From: Chloroflexus sp. MS-G | Lineage (GTDB): Bacteria; Chloroflexota; Chloroflexia; Chloroflexales; Chloroflexaceae | Direction: 5' to 3' | Assembly: GCF_000735195.1 (NCBI RefSeq) | Contig: NZ_JPIM01000011.1 | Location: forward strand, 1-63,683 | DNA: 63,683 nucleotides | Shown: positions 1 through 8,160 of the stretch, one piece after another | How the letters are laid out: each line of letters opens with the position of its first letter | How positions within the stretch are numbered: position 1 is the stretch's first letter | The notes under the pieces: model-generated | What the model saw: only the letters and a program-made list of their open reading frames with translations | Told to the model about the DNA's origin: nothing | Databases searched by the model: none | Position numbers and translations under genes: made by a program

Positions 1-300
1 TAGAGGCGGGCCGGAGGCCCGCGCACCGAGACGAGCGGTCACATACCGCGCACCGAGGCGAGCGGTCGCGTCCCGCAGAGGCGGGCCGGAGGCCCGCGCA
101 CCTAGGAGACCGGTTACATACTGCGCACCGAGGCGAGCAGTCGCGTCCCATAGAGGCGGGCCGGAGGCCCGCGCACCCAGGAGACCGGTCACATACCGCG
201 CACCGAGGCGAGCGGTCGCATCCCGTAGAGGCGGGCCAGAGGCCCGCGCACCGAGGCGAGCGGTCACATCCCGCAGAGGCGGGCCGGAGGCCCGCGCACT
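1..300. repeat. 75-bp GC-rich tandem repeat, 4 to 5 units
   Basis: Units begin with AGAGGCGGGCC at 2, 77, 152, 227 and 275, so three full periods are exactly 75 bp and the last is shortened to 48 bp. Each unit carries the near-palindrome GCGGGCCGGAGGCCCGC followed by GCGCACC, and a second GCGCACCGAGGCGAGCGGTC module. Units differ at only a few positions. The array is truncated by the window edge. The same GCGGGCC-GGCCCGC core recurs singly near 1150, 41425, 60555 and 60745, so this is an amplified version of a genome-wide short repeat. No unique spacers lie between the units. Confidence 0.9.
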
Positions 301-309
301 TTAACCAAA

Positions 310-993
310 TCAACCAAACATTGATCGTAATTGAGCCAGATTGATACAATCGAGACTGGGTAGGGTGAGATCGGCCGGCGGTAGTGGAACCTGGCTGGAA
401 ATTGCCCCTGGAATGGCGACGACCGGACAACCGGCAGCACGGGCCGCTCGGATGCCGTTAGGTGAGTCTTCGAGAACCAGGCATACAGATGGCGGCAGGT
501 TCAGACGCCGTGCGGCGGTCAGAAAAAGATCAGGCGCTGGTTTGGTTGCTGCCACATCATCAGCCGTTACCACGACGGCAAACGCTGATCGTACATTGAG
601 CCGTTGTAACCAGCCTTCGACCCATTGTCGGCTACTACTGCTGGCGACAGCGCATGGTAATCCGCTGGCATAGGCTTCGGTGAGCAATTCGGCAACACCG
701 GGTAACAGTGATTGGCGCGTACTTAACACGTCTTTACGCTGTTGTCGCCGGGCCAGAATGGTGTCTCTGGCTGCTGCCACCTCTTCAGCCAGCCGTGGAT
801 CACGCTTACGGAGGAGCGCCACAAGATGAGCGTGCGCATCGAAACCCTTGTTGGCGCCGAGAGTGACTGCCCAGTCATCGACGCTGAGGGTTTCACCGTA
901 TTCGGCATAGATCTCTTGCCAGCTTTGCAGAGCCGGTGTTTCAGTATCGACCATGAGACCATCGAAATCAAAAATGAGGGCCTGGATTGGCAT
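310..993 (-). CDS. HAD-superfamily hydrolase, beta-phosphoglucomutase-like
   Basis: This is a predicted cytosolic phosphatase or phosphomutase of HAD subfamily IA, 227 residues. Motif I is FDFDG with nucleophile D9 and acid D11. Motif II is the serine run in VASSSS, motif III is the lysine of TKPAPD, and motif IV is LEDSPNG. An alpha-helical cap lies between motifs I and II, as in the PgmB/Gph/GS1-like group. The start at 993 is chosen because GAAGGAAAG sits about 5 bases upstream; an in-frame start at 1020 has no such site. The gene is monocistronic and convergent with the left-edge repeat. The family assignment is secure, but the substrate (sugar phosphate, phosphoglycolate or pseudouridine phosphate) cannot be told from sequence. 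Confidence 0.88.
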   Translation of the reverse strand: MPIQALIFDFDGLMVDTETPALQSWQEIYAEYGETLSVDDWAVTLGANKGFDAHAHLVALLRKRDPRLAEEVAAARDTILARRQQRKDVLSTRQSLLPGVAELLTEAYASGLPCAVASSSSRQWVEGWLQRLNVRSAFAVVVTADDVAATKPAPDLFLTAARRLNLPPSVCLVLEDSPNGIRAARAAGCPVVAIPGAISSQVPLPPADLTLPSLDCINLAQLRSMFG

Positions 994-1206
994 AGGACTT
1001 TCCTTCAAATGTTTGGTCAAAACCTGACAGATGATATATTAGAGTGTTTCTAAAAAATCCCTTTTCGACGTTATCCCCCTTCTTTCCCTTCCCACGTTGG
1101 GCGAGGGTGGGCCAGGGAAACATGAGGAATGCCAGCCGTGCTCCCCCAATGTTAGCACGCCGGCCAGAGGCCCGCGTTCCGGGTAAGAGCTATGTGTCAG
1201 CATGAT
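994..1206. other. Non-coding gap with a decayed repeat copy
   Basis: No convincing gene is seen. Bases about 1075-1125 look like a degraded version of the hairpin repeat that follows (a C-rich arm, GGGCGAGGGTGGGCCAGGG, then GAGGAATGCCAGCCGTGCTCC). The GC-rich core GGCCAGAGGCCCGCG lies at about 1152-1167. The divergent promoters for the HAD gene and the GNAT operon probably fall in this region and the next, but no clear -35/-10 pair was identified. Confidence 0.5.
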
Positions 1207-1523
1207 CTCAGAGCCTGATCAAAAACCCAGATTTCTCATTGGGCACGTACCGTATCTGTGCGACCATTGCGTGAGGGGTTTCCAGCATTCTTTCTCTCCC
1301 GCTCCCACGTTCCCCCTTCCTCTCCCCGTGGGGGAGAGGAAGGGGCCAGGGGGAAGGTGAGGGCTGCCAGACGTGCTCCGCAGCACCGGCGCTGAAACCG
1401 TTGCAACCCGTTTCTATCGCGTCGAGGAGACGCATGCGTTGCCCGCCAACGTTCCCCTAACCATTATGGAGATGCGCCACGGTCGAGCCTCACCAAAAGC
1501 CCAGGTTTTTATCAAGCACTCAG
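1207..1523 (+). repeat. MITE-like dispersed hairpin repeat, copy 1
   Basis: This is a roughly 317-bp non-coding element. Its left end, CTCAGAGCCTGATCAAAAAC, is an imperfect inverted match to its right end, GGTTTTTATCAAGCACTCAG (1504-1523), so it has about 20-bp terminal inverted repeats. Inside is a perfect 15-bp stem: CCCCTTCCTCTCCCC (1313-1327), a 3-base loop, then GGGGAGAGGAAGGGG (1331-1345). A second copy in reverse orientation occupies about 6681-6976, and shorter decayed relatives occur near 37390-37490 and 38680-38780. It encodes no transposase. It is inferred to be a non-autonomous mobile element or a structured extragenic repeat. Confidence 0.75.
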
Positions 1524-1636
1524 GCGCGGGATTGATCATCATGTATTTGCGAGAATTGGGTCAATAGGCTGATGGAATAGTGAAACGAGAGAAATACAAT
1601 CCGAACAGATGATAGCGTTGCGTGAGGAGTAACGGT

Positions 1637-2623
1637 ATGACCATCAACACCAATCAAGATATACGATTACGACTATTTAGTGGTTCCATTGAGGATTACA
1701 CGGCGCTTGTCGCTATTGCTCGTGCGGTATTTCCCGATGATCATGACACTGTAGAAGAGATACAGCATTGGGATGCGACCCGACCAGCCCATTGTGTGCA
1801 GAGGCGTTGGCTGGTAGAGGTAGGTGATACGATTATTGGGGCAGCCGAATATTTTCAACCGCAGTGGATGTACCATCCACGCAAGTTTTTTATCAGTATT
1901 GCGGTGCATCCAGCCTGGCAAGGACGGGGGATTGGCAAATATTGTTACGACATCCTCATGGCCGATCTGCAGCAACAGTATCAGGTAGAGCAGGTTCGTG
2001 CGAACTGTCGTGAAGACTACCCCCGCAGCCTTACCTTTCTCTGCCGACGTGGATTTCGGGAGGAGATGCGTACCTGGGAGTCACGACTTGATTTACGTTT
2101 GTTCGACCCGATGCTGTTTGCCGAAGCGATTCATCGGGTTGTCGATCAAGGCTTCACCATTTGCAACTTAAACGAGTTACTGGCCCGGTTTCCAGATGCA
2201 CGCCAACGTTTGTATACGGCAATGATGGAGATGCGCGCTGACGTACCACAGCCAGAGCCATTTACGCCAAGTGATTTTACGAGTTGGGAACGGTCGGTGT
2301 TTGAGAGTCCAACTCTCTATCCGGAGGGATATTTTCTGGCCCTCGATGGTGAAGAGATCGCAGCGGTGAGTCAGCTCTGGAAAAGCGCCGATCCATCTGT
2401 ATTGATGACCGGTTTGACTGCAACGCGCCGGATGTACCGAAAACGCGGTTTAGCGATGGCGCTCAAGGTTCATGCGCTGTCCTTTGCCAAAGCGTTGGGG
2501 TATCGTGAAGTGCGTACCCACAACGCGACTACGAATCAAGCAATGTTACGGATCAACGACGCACTGGGATTTGTGAAGCAACCAGCCTGGATTGAGTTTG
2601 TGAAGGATGTGAGTATCGTATGA
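1637..2623 (+). CDS. GNAT N-acetyltransferase with two GNAT domains
   Basis: A 328-residue protein made of two tandem GNAT folds. The N-terminal half has the acetyl-CoA pyrophosphate-binding signature in HPAWQGRGIGKY. The C-terminal half has a degenerate version in RRMYRKRGLAMALK. Tandem GNAT enzymes of this type (mycothiol-synthase-like or Eis-like architecture) usually keep one active and one structural domain. The start at 1637 follows GTGAGGAGTAACGGT, which gives a good ribosome site; the GTG at 1622 overlaps that site and is rejected. The stop overlaps the next start in ATGA. It is the first gene of a six-gene operon and a paralogue of the second. The acetyl acceptor is unknown. Confidence 0.85.
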   Translation: MTINTNQDIRLRLFSGSIEDYTALVAIARAVFPDDHDTVEEIQHWDATRPAHCVQRRWLVEVGDTIIGAAEYFQPQWMYHPRKFFISIAVHPAWQGRGIGKYCYDILMADLQQQYQVEQVRANCREDYPRSLTFLCRRGFREEMRTWESRLDLRLFDPMLFAEAIHRVVDQGFTICNLNELLARFPDARQRLYTAMMEMRADVPQPEPFTPSDFTSWERSVFESPTLYPEGYFLALDGEEIAAVSQLWKSADPSVLMTGLTATRRMYRKRGLAMALKVHALSFAKALGYREVRTHNATTNQAMLRINDALGFVKQPAWIEFVKDVSIV

Positions 2624-3591
2624 TCGTTGTGCGACCGTTTCAGTATGATGAGAGTGATTATCAGGTGATGGCAGAGGTCTACAGCGCGTTGGGGCCAGAT
2701 GCTCCGCTGTCTGCGGTCGAGTGGCGAATACGTGATGAGCTGCATAATCCGCAGCTTCCACTCTACCGCTTCGTTGGCGAACTTGATGGGAAGGCAGTCG
2801 GATATGCCGAATATTACCAGCCAACCTGGTGTGCTGATCCGTGCCACCTGACAATCCAGCTTTGTGTTCACCCTGCGTATCATCGGCGTGGTCTGGGAAA
2901 CGCGCTCTGGAATCAGCTTCAGCACGCATGGCAACCATTGCAGCCGTACCATATCTGGCTCAACGTGCGTGAAGACTGGCACACCGGATTAACGTTTGCC
3001 GGTCATCGTCAGTTTTATGAAAGCCGACGTGTCTGGTCATCACGGCTCGATCTGGCTTCATTCAACCCAGAGCCATTTCATGGCGCAATTGAACGAGTGA
3101 CGGTTCAGGGGATCGACATTATCAGCCTTGCCCGGCTGGCGGAAACCGGTGAGCATTTCTGGCAGCAATTATACGAATTTGAACGGCAAACAACCAGAGA
3201 TCTGCCGACAAGTTTTCCGATCACAATTCCGACATACGAACAGTGGCGCAAGTTCTATCAGCCTGAACATGGTATATTGTGGGAAGGTAGTTTTGCGGCG
3301 TTGCACGATGGAGACATTGTTGACATCAGTACGCTGGAAACGGTTGATAATGATTCGGATGCCGAAGTCGGCTTTACCGCCGTCCGACGTGATTACCGTG
3401 GCCGTGGGATCGCCCTGGCGCTGAAGTTGGCGACCATTGCCTACGGAAAGGCAACGGGAATAAGCGGGATTCGGACAGATAACGATAGTACGAATCTACC
3501 AATGTGGCATATTAACCAGCGGTTAGGTTTTCAACGTGGGCCGACGTGGATTGTCATGCACCGGCACGAACAGAATGAGGAGGTGACGTGA
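2620..3591 (+). CDS. GNAT N-acetyltransferase with two GNAT domains (paralogue)
   Basis: A 323-residue double-GNAT protein clearly homologous along its length to the preceding gene. Both share the order of an N-terminal domain ending in an RxGxR/GxW element and a C-terminal domain ending in a 'T-N-x-x-M-x-x-I-N-x-x-L-G-F' motif. Acetyl-CoA loops are HPAYHRRGLGNALW and RRDYRGRGIALALK. It starts inside the ATGA overlap and is translationally coupled to its paralogue, which suggests tandem duplication. Its stop overlaps the GTG start of the C45-type hydrolase. Both paralogues probably modify the same or related small molecules, but nothing in the sequence identifies them. Confidence 0.85.
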   Translation: MIVVRPFQYDESDYQVMAEVYSALGPDAPLSAVEWRIRDELHNPQLPLYRFVGELDGKAVGYAEYYQPTWCADPCHLTIQLCVHPAYHRRGLGNALWNQLQHAWQPLQPYHIWLNVREDWHTGLTFAGHRQFYESRRVWSSRLDLASFNPEPFHGAIERVTVQGIDIISLARLAETGEHFWQQLYEFERQTTRDLPTSFPITIPTYEQWRKFYQPEHGILWEGSFAALHDGDIVDISTLETVDNDSDAEVGFTAVRRDYRGRGIALALKLATIAYGKATGISGIRTDNDSTNLPMWHINQRLGFQRGPTWIVMHRHEQNEEVT

Positions 3592-4688
3592 ACGGCTTGC
3601 CGATGATTGAGCTGACGGGTGACGCTTTTGCACAGGGTTGGCGGCACGGACGCGCACTACGTGATGCGATTGCCGCCAATTTGCGTTTGTACACCGATCG
3701 GTTTGAACGCGAGCTACGCTTACCTGTACAGGAGGTCTGGCAACGAGCGTTGCGTTACGCCAGAGTCATTGCAGATCAGAATCCAGACTATGCTGCCGGT
3801 ATGCGCGGCATTGCGGAAGGGGCAGGGGTTGATTTCGCGGCAATCGCGGCGCTGAATGTTCGTTATGAGTTATTCTATCAGTTCTTCCGTGAGTATGATG
3901 GAGGCATCAGGAAGCCGGATGGCTGTACTGCGTTTGCGCTGTTGCCTTCCGAAACGAGCGACGGTCATCTGCTCCTTGGCGAAAATTGGGACTGGATCTG
4001 TGGAGTGCGGGGAGCGATTCTGCGCACGGTCGAGCCAGATGGTCATCGCCGGTTAGTGTTCACCGAAGCCGGTATCTTCGGTGGCAAGATCGGTTTCAAC
4101 TCTGCCGGCTTAGCATTATTGATCAATGGCCTGAGCAGTACCGACGATGACTGGTCTCGTTTGCGACGGCCATTTCACGTGCGCTGCTACGAGATTTTAA
4201 GCGCACGTACATTACAAGCTGCGCAGGCAGTGATCACGAGCGAAGAGCGGGCCGGTTCGGCTAATTTTCTGTTGGCGAAGACTCCTGATCAGGTAATCAA
4301 TATCGAAGCCGCACCTGCGGCGCTGGCGATTAGCAGTTGCGCTGGTGGGTGTCTCGTTCATGCGAATCACTTTACCGATCCGGCAGCGTTGGGTATTGTT
4401 GAACGACAGATTGAGCGTTGTCCCCATTCCAACTGGCGTGAAGCGCGTCTACGTGAACTGTTAGCCGTTCGTCCGCAGTCGTTAGCGCAGGTGCAGTCAG
4501 CGTTGCGCGACCACGTCAACTATCCGTACTCGATCTGTTTTCACATAGATCCAACCGATCCGCCTGAAGAACATTATGAAACCGTGGCGTCGATCATTAT
4601 CGATCTGACAGCAGGGATATTGTATGCGACGAACGGCCCGCCGTGTACGTATCCGTATTTGCAATATACGCTGGAGGCTGTGCAGTGA
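3588..4688 (+). CDS. C45-family Ntn amidohydrolase (acyl-CoA:6-APA acyltransferase-like)
   Basis: A 366-residue protein resembling isopenicillin-N acyltransferase and other peptidase C45 proteins. The expected self-cleavage site is G112-C113 in DGCTAFALL, which would expose Cys113 as the N-terminal nucleophile. Downstream are the family's conserved GENWDW segment and a KIGFNSAGLALLINGL strand. A GTG start at 3588 overlaps the upstream TGA. It is coupled upstream to the two GNAT genes and downstream to the phosphatase-like gene. The family hydrolyses or forms amide bonds on small molecules or peptides. With acetyltransferases beside it, a small-molecule acylation/deacylation pathway is a reasonable inference, but the substrate is unknown. 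Confidence 0.82.
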   Translation: MNGLPMIELTGDAFAQGWRHGRALRDAIAANLRLYTDRFERELRLPVQEVWQRALRYARVIADQNPDYAAGMRGIAEGAGVDFAAIAALNVRYELFYQFFREYDGGIRKPDGCTAFALLPSETSDGHLLLGENWDWICGVRGAILRTVEPDGHRRLVFTEAGIFGGKIGFNSAGLALLINGLSSTDDDWSRLRRPFHVRCYEILSARTLQAAQAVITSEERAGSANFLLAKTPDQVINIEAAPAALAISSCAGGCLVHANHFTDPAALGIVERQIERCPHSNWREARLRELLAVRPQSLAQVQSALRDHVNYPYSICFHIDPTDPPEEHYETVASIIIDLTAGILYATNGPPCTYPYLQYTLEAVQ

Positions 4689-5110
4689 GTCACACTGTGC
4701 TCTTCGTCTGCACCGGGAACTATTATCGTAGTCGTTATGCAGAGTTACTGTTTAACGCACTACGGGTCAGCGACTGGCAGGCCACATCGAGAGGACTGGC
4801 CCTTTCACCGTACAATCAGGGGCCAATCTGGCCGCCGGTGCTGGAGCGCCTGCAACAGCGGGGACTGGCAATTCCAGGTGCGATACGTGCACCGCTGATA
4901 TTGCAGGATGTCGATCTTGAATGGGCAACCTATGTGATTGCTCTCAATGAACCCGAACACCGACCATTGATGCAACAGCTATTTCCTGCGTGGGTCGATC
5001 AGATTACATACTGGCAGATACCTGACGTCAACGTTTTGGCAGCGGATCAGGCGTTTGATCTGATAGAGCGTGAGATAACGGCTTTGGTACGAGCGTTGTG
5101 GGAGAGGTAA
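4685..5110 (+). CDS. Low-molecular-weight protein-tyrosine-phosphatase-like protein
   Basis: A 141-residue protein with the N-terminal P-loop signature C9-TGNYY-R15-S, matching CX5R(S/T) of LMW-PTP and arsenate-reductase phosphatases. The third and fourth loop positions are Tyr-Tyr rather than the usual Ile-Cys. A general-acid aspartate is plausible at IPDVN near the C terminus. A GTG start at 4685 overlaps the previous stop (GTGA), whereas the longer in-frame start at 4643 would overlap that gene extensively. It is the fourth gene of the operon. Possible roles are dephosphorylation of protein tyrosine/arginine or of a small phospho-compound. Confidence 0.8.
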   Translation: MSHTVLFVCTGNYYRSRYAELLFNALRVSDWQATSRGLALSPYNQGPIWPPVLERLQQRGLAIPGAIRAPLILQDVDLEWATYVIALNEPEHRPLMQQLFPAWVDQITYWQIPDVNVLAADQAFDLIEREITALVRALWER

Positions 5111-5113
5111 GCG

Positions 5114-5599
5114 GTGGAGATAGGGGTCGTTTCGGATACGCATGGTCGTTTGGCGACGGCGGCACTGCACGCATTGGCCGGAGTAGCGCTGATCGTACAT
5201 GCGGGAGACATTGGGAGCGAAGTTATTCTGAGTCAGTTGGAAACGATTGCACCGGTGCTTGCGATTCACGGCAATACTGACCGGGGAACAGCGCTAGCAC
5301 GGAACTATCCGGCACATCGTTGGCTTGAACGCGAAGGTGTATTGATCTTTGTGACCCATATTGGTGGTCAGCCCCGCTTACTTGTGCAATCGTTACCAAA
5401 GACAGATGACGGGCGTCATCCTCAGGTGTACATATTTGGTCATAGCCATCAGCCCTTGTGCGAAGTGCACAATTCGGTACTCTTCCTTAATCCAGGAACT
5501 GCCGGTGCGCCGCGTGGTGCAGGTCTTTCAGTGGCCCGGCTGACGGTGCAACACGGTCAGGCCAGCGCTGTGATCATCCGGTTGGACGAGCACAAGTGA
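5114..5599 (+). CDS. YfcE/MJ0936-type metallophosphoesterase
   Basis: A 161-residue single-domain calcineurin-like phosphoesterase. Metal-binding motifs appear in order: D8-x-H10 in VSDTHGR, GD in HAGDIGS, GNTD in HGNTDRG, H in VTHIGG, and GHSH in FGHSHQP. These ligands define a di-metal site active on phosphodiesters or phosphomonoesters. GTG start, three bases after the phosphatase-like gene. Length and motif spacing fit the YfcE family, whose natural substrates are mostly unknown. It is co-transcribed with two other possible phosphate-ester enzymes (upstream) and a DUF2085 membrane protein. Confidence 0.88.
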   Translation: MEIGVVSDTHGRLATAALHALAGVALIVHAGDIGSEVILSQLETIAPVLAIHGNTDRGTALARNYPAHRWLEREGVLIFVTHIGGQPRLLVQSLPKTDDGRHPQVYIFGHSHQPLCEVHNSVLFLNPGTAGAPRGAGLSVARLTVQHGQASAVIIRLDEHK

Positions 5600-5615
5600 C
5601 GACACTCAGTTGAAG

Positions 5616-6443
5616 ATGGGATCGGTCGCTATGGATTGGATACGAAAGTACCAATGGCTGGCGGGTATTGCCATCAGTACTGTATTGGTGTTGATCTGGT
5701 TGCCAACACTGGCGAATCAGTTGGGGTTAGAGCAGAACCTCTTCTTTGCAGTGCATGGCATTTGTGCACAGAGTCATAACCTGATCATGGGTGACGTGCA
5801 GTTTCCGCTTTGTGCCCGTGATAGCGGTATCTATCTCGGCTTGATGACTACTCTGGTCGTGATCGCTGGACGTGGTCGATGGCGAGCGGGGCGTTTGCCA
5901 CCGTTACCGATAGGTCTAACGCTGGTAGGTTTCGTTGTGATCATGGGGATCGATGGTCTCAATTCAACGGTTGCCGAGCTAGGGTTCCAGGCGCTCTACC
6001 CACCACGTAATGATTTGCGTCTGCTTACCGGATTAGGATTTGGGGTAGCAATGGCTGTCGGGTTGCTGTTGGTTGCCAATCATACGCTGCTAGCTCCTGA
6101 TCTGATTGATACGGAACAAGCACCGATCGCAGGTTGGTATGATTTGGGGTTGGTACTGGGTGCGGTGGGGATGGTGGTACTAGCGATTGCTACCGATCAG
6201 GAAATCTTGGCGTGGCCACTGGTGTTGATAAGTGTCATTGGAGTGACCAGTGTCATGAGCTTTGCCATTGCGCTACCGATCAGTGCGATAGCCGGTCTGA
6301 ATGGTCGAATCCGTCGTCCGCAGCAATTGTTACTACCGGGAAGTGCCGGATTTCTGGTGGCTCTGCTGCTGCTGGCGTTACTGGCGCGCTGGAAGATTGA
6401 GTTAGAGGTGCAGGGTCTCTTACCGCCGCCACTGGTGCCGTAA
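5616..6443 (+). CDS. DUF2085 family integral membrane protein
   Basis: A 275-residue protein with about six apolar segments (roughly residues 15-35, 70-90, 98-120, 145-165, 180-200 and 235-255). The DUF2085 signature is visible as HGICAQSHN followed by FPLCARDSGIY, with conserved Cys and His residues that may bind a metal or heme. The start is uncertain: ATG at 5616 or ATG at 5631, and neither has a strong ribosome site. Last gene of the operon; 17 bases separate it from the metallophosphoesterase. Function is unknown for the family. Confidence 0.72.
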   Translation: MGSVAMDWIRKYQWLAGIAISTVLVLIWLPTLANQLGLEQNLFFAVHGICAQSHNLIMGDVQFPLCARDSGIYLGLMTTLVVIAGRGRWRAGRLPPLPIGLTLVGFVVIMGIDGLNSTVAELGFQALYPPRNDLRLLTGLGFGVAMAVGLLLVANHTLLAPDLIDTEQAPIAGWYDLGLVLGAVGMVVLAIATDQEILAWPLVLISVIGVTSVMSFAIALPISAIAGLNGRIRRPQQLLLPGSAGFLVALLLLALLARWKIELEVQGLLPPPLVP

Positions 6444-6680
6444 ACGCATCGTTGATTCGTGGGTGAGGATCGGCGGCTTTGGAACGTTGAAAAGCCCTGG
6501 AATGTCTCTTCAGGAGCGAAGAAGGGGGTGCCGCTAGTATTAGCTCCCCGCTGTCTTATTAAGTACAACAAATGCCAACTTCACTGCCGTAACAGGCTGA
6601 GAACGTGATCAGAACTCGTGGTTTTGATCAGGCGCTCAGTAAGGGCGTCGGCTGAAGTGGCGAGCAACGAAGCACCTAAG
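6444..6680. other. Non-coding gap with an isolated repeat end
   Basis: No gene is supported. GGTTTTGATCAGGCGCTCAG at 6620-6639 closely matches the right terminal repeat of the element at 1207-1523, but without its body. It looks like a solo end left by a deletion or an older insertion. A terminator for the DUF2085 operon was not recognised. Confidence 0.5.
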
Positions 6681-6976
6681 CTGGGCTGTTGATGAGGCTC
6701 GGTATGGCATCTTCAGAATGGTGCGGGGAACAGTGGTGGGCAACGCAGGCATCTCCTCGACACGATAGAGACGGTTTGTACCGGTTGCAGCGCCGGTGCT
6801 GCGAAGCACGCCTGGCGGCCCTCACCTTCCCCCTGCCCCCCTTCCTCTCCTCCACGGGGAGAGGAAGGGGGAACGTGGGGGCGGGAGAGAAAGAACGATG
6901 GAAACCCCTCACGCAATGGCCGCACAGGCACGGTACGTGCCCAATAAGAAATCCGAGTTTTTGATCAGGCTCTGAG
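6681..6976 (-). repeat. MITE-like dispersed hairpin repeat, copy 2 (inverted)
   Basis: Read on the minus strand this matches the element at 1207-1504 over nearly its whole length. It includes the CTCAGAGCCTGATC end (at 6976-6963), the C-rich run, the internal hairpin (arms at about 6838-6850 and 6856-6870) and the closing CGAGCCTCATCAACAGCCCAG. The far terminal repeat seen in copy 1 is missing here. Compensating changes in the hairpin arms would suggest selection on the folded form. The two copies point toward each other and flank the 1637-6443 operon. Confidence 0.75.
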
Positions 6977-7118
6977 CACACTGCACATCCCGGTGATTAT
7001 CAGGTTGATTGTCAACCGTTGGAAACGGAAGCGCCAGATACCCTCTCACCAGCACAGGCAGGCAACGATGTGATCTTCGCGCTCGTTGACGAAGCAAGGT
7101 TCCGACATGTATTCGATG
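6977..7118. other. Non-coding spacer downstream of the minus-strand pair
   Basis: Short intergenic segment in which no gene, hairpin terminator or promoter was recognised. Confidence 0.4.
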
Positions 7119-7511
7119 TTACACGTTGCTGGCAGTTGCCAATTCGTTTAACACGGTGCGAATACGTGCAAGGGCGGCCTGTGCTTCAGGTGAAAGGTTG
7201 GATTGGTTGGCAAAGGCTGTCAGGACGTGATGAGCGGCAATTGCCAGGCTATCGAGGTGACCGAGTAAACATCCTGCCTGCCGGGCATCGACAGTGCGCT
7301 TTCCGGTCATCGCTGACCAGTATTCGTCGGACGCCAGATAGCGAGTTTCCCCCAACAGCTCGAATGCCAGGGTACAACGGTCGAGTGATCGAATGGCCAG
7401 CACGGGCTGATCGTTCAGCGTGATCTGACCAGGCCCTTGTCGGGTCAGGGTAATCTCGTCGTCAATACGACTGGCGCCATCTTCACTCAGTTGCAGGGTG
7501 CGGATTTGCAT
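7119..7511 (-). CDS. Hypothetical protein, partner of XRE-cupin regulator
   Basis: A 130-residue soluble protein of unknown family. The N-terminal two-thirds is rich in beta-type sequence (MQIRTLQLSEDG, LTRQGPGQITL), and the C-terminal part is helical (LSPEAQAALARIRTVLNEL). There is no signal peptide or membrane segment. The start at 7511 is chosen for the AAGGAG eight bases upstream; a longer in-frame start at 7541 would run into the upstream gene. It lies 16 bases after the XRE-cupin gene and is very likely co-transcribed with it, so it may be the regulator's target or a co-sensor. No catalytic motif is visible. Confidence 0.65.
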   Translation of the reverse strand: MQIRTLQLSEDGASRIDDEITLTRQGPGQITLNDQPVLAIRSLDRCTLAFELLGETRYLASDEYWSAMTGKRTVDARQAGCLLGHLDSLAIAAHHVLTAFANQSNLSPEAQAALARIRTVLNELATASNV

Positions 7512-7527
7512 TGCTATGCTCCTTACT

Positions 7528-8160
7528 TCAAAAGCGACCATGACGTTCCCATACGCTGCGGGGTAATTCGAGCGGACATAAGACCAGGAGCGCCTGGGCT
7601 ACCGAATGACCGGGATTGTGCCAGCGATGGGGTAAAACGGCTTCAAACAGCAAACTATCACCAGGACCGATAGAGAAGGTTTGGTCGGCAACCGCATATA
7701 CAATCTGTCCGTGCAGACCAAAGACAAACTCCTGACCGGTGTGAATGATCGCTTCCGTACCACTACCGGCGCCAGGCTCAAGCGTAATTAGCAGCGGTTC
7801 GAGCGTGCGGTTGATGAGACCAGGCGCCAGATCGGATAGAGTACCGTGCGGAAACAGACTGGTGACGGCCTGACCTGCCGGAGTAAAGACGATTCGCTTT
7901 TTGGGGACATCTGGCGTAAAGAAGGTGCTGATCGGCACTTGTAACGCCATGGCCAGCCGTTGTAGCGTACTGACGCTGGGAGAAGTACGACCATTTTCAA
8001 TCAGACTGAGCGTATTGACCGCCAAGCCACTAGCTTCGGCAAGGGCACGGATTGATAGCCGACGTCGTTCGCGGAGGGTGCGAATGCGATGTCCCACGTC
8101 TATCTGGCTGACTTCGCCTATAGCATGCGCATTCGTAGTGGCTTCGTTATCGGTCTGCAC
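7528..8160 (-). CDS. XRE-family HTH regulator with C-terminal cupin domain
   Basis: A 210-residue transcription factor. Residues about 22-76 form a Cro/C1-type helix-turn-helix (GHRIRTLRERRRLSIRALAE, then SLIENGRTSPSVSTLQRLA). Residues about 130-200 form a cupin_2 barrel (GTEAIIHTGQEFVFGLHG ... SFSIGP-like turn ... HRWHNPG) that probably senses a small ligand. A GTG start at 8160 follows AGAGGAGC with 7-base spacing. Such HTH-cupin proteins commonly regulate amine, amino-acid or antibiotic-related genes. It heads a two-gene minus-strand operon with the small unknown at 7119-7511. Confidence 0.88.
   Translation of the reverse strand: MQTDNEATTNAHAIGEVSQIDVGHRIRTLRERRRLSIRALAEASGLAVNTLSLIENGRTSPSVSTLQRLAMALQVPISTFFTPDVPKKRIVFTPAGQAVTSLFPHGTLSDLAPGLINRTLEPLLITLEPGAGSGTEAIIHTGQEFVFGLHGQIVYAVADQTFSIGPGDSLLFEAVLPHRWHNPGHSVAQALLVLCPLELPRSVWERHGRF

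Noticed and set aside
1..300. A CRISPR array at the left edge
   Set aside because: Units are contiguous 75-bp tandem repeats with no unique spacers, and no cas genes are present in the window.
6689..6964. A short protein-coding gene within repeat copy 2
   Set aside because: All frames here are reading through a non-coding hairpin repeat whose other copies have different frames.
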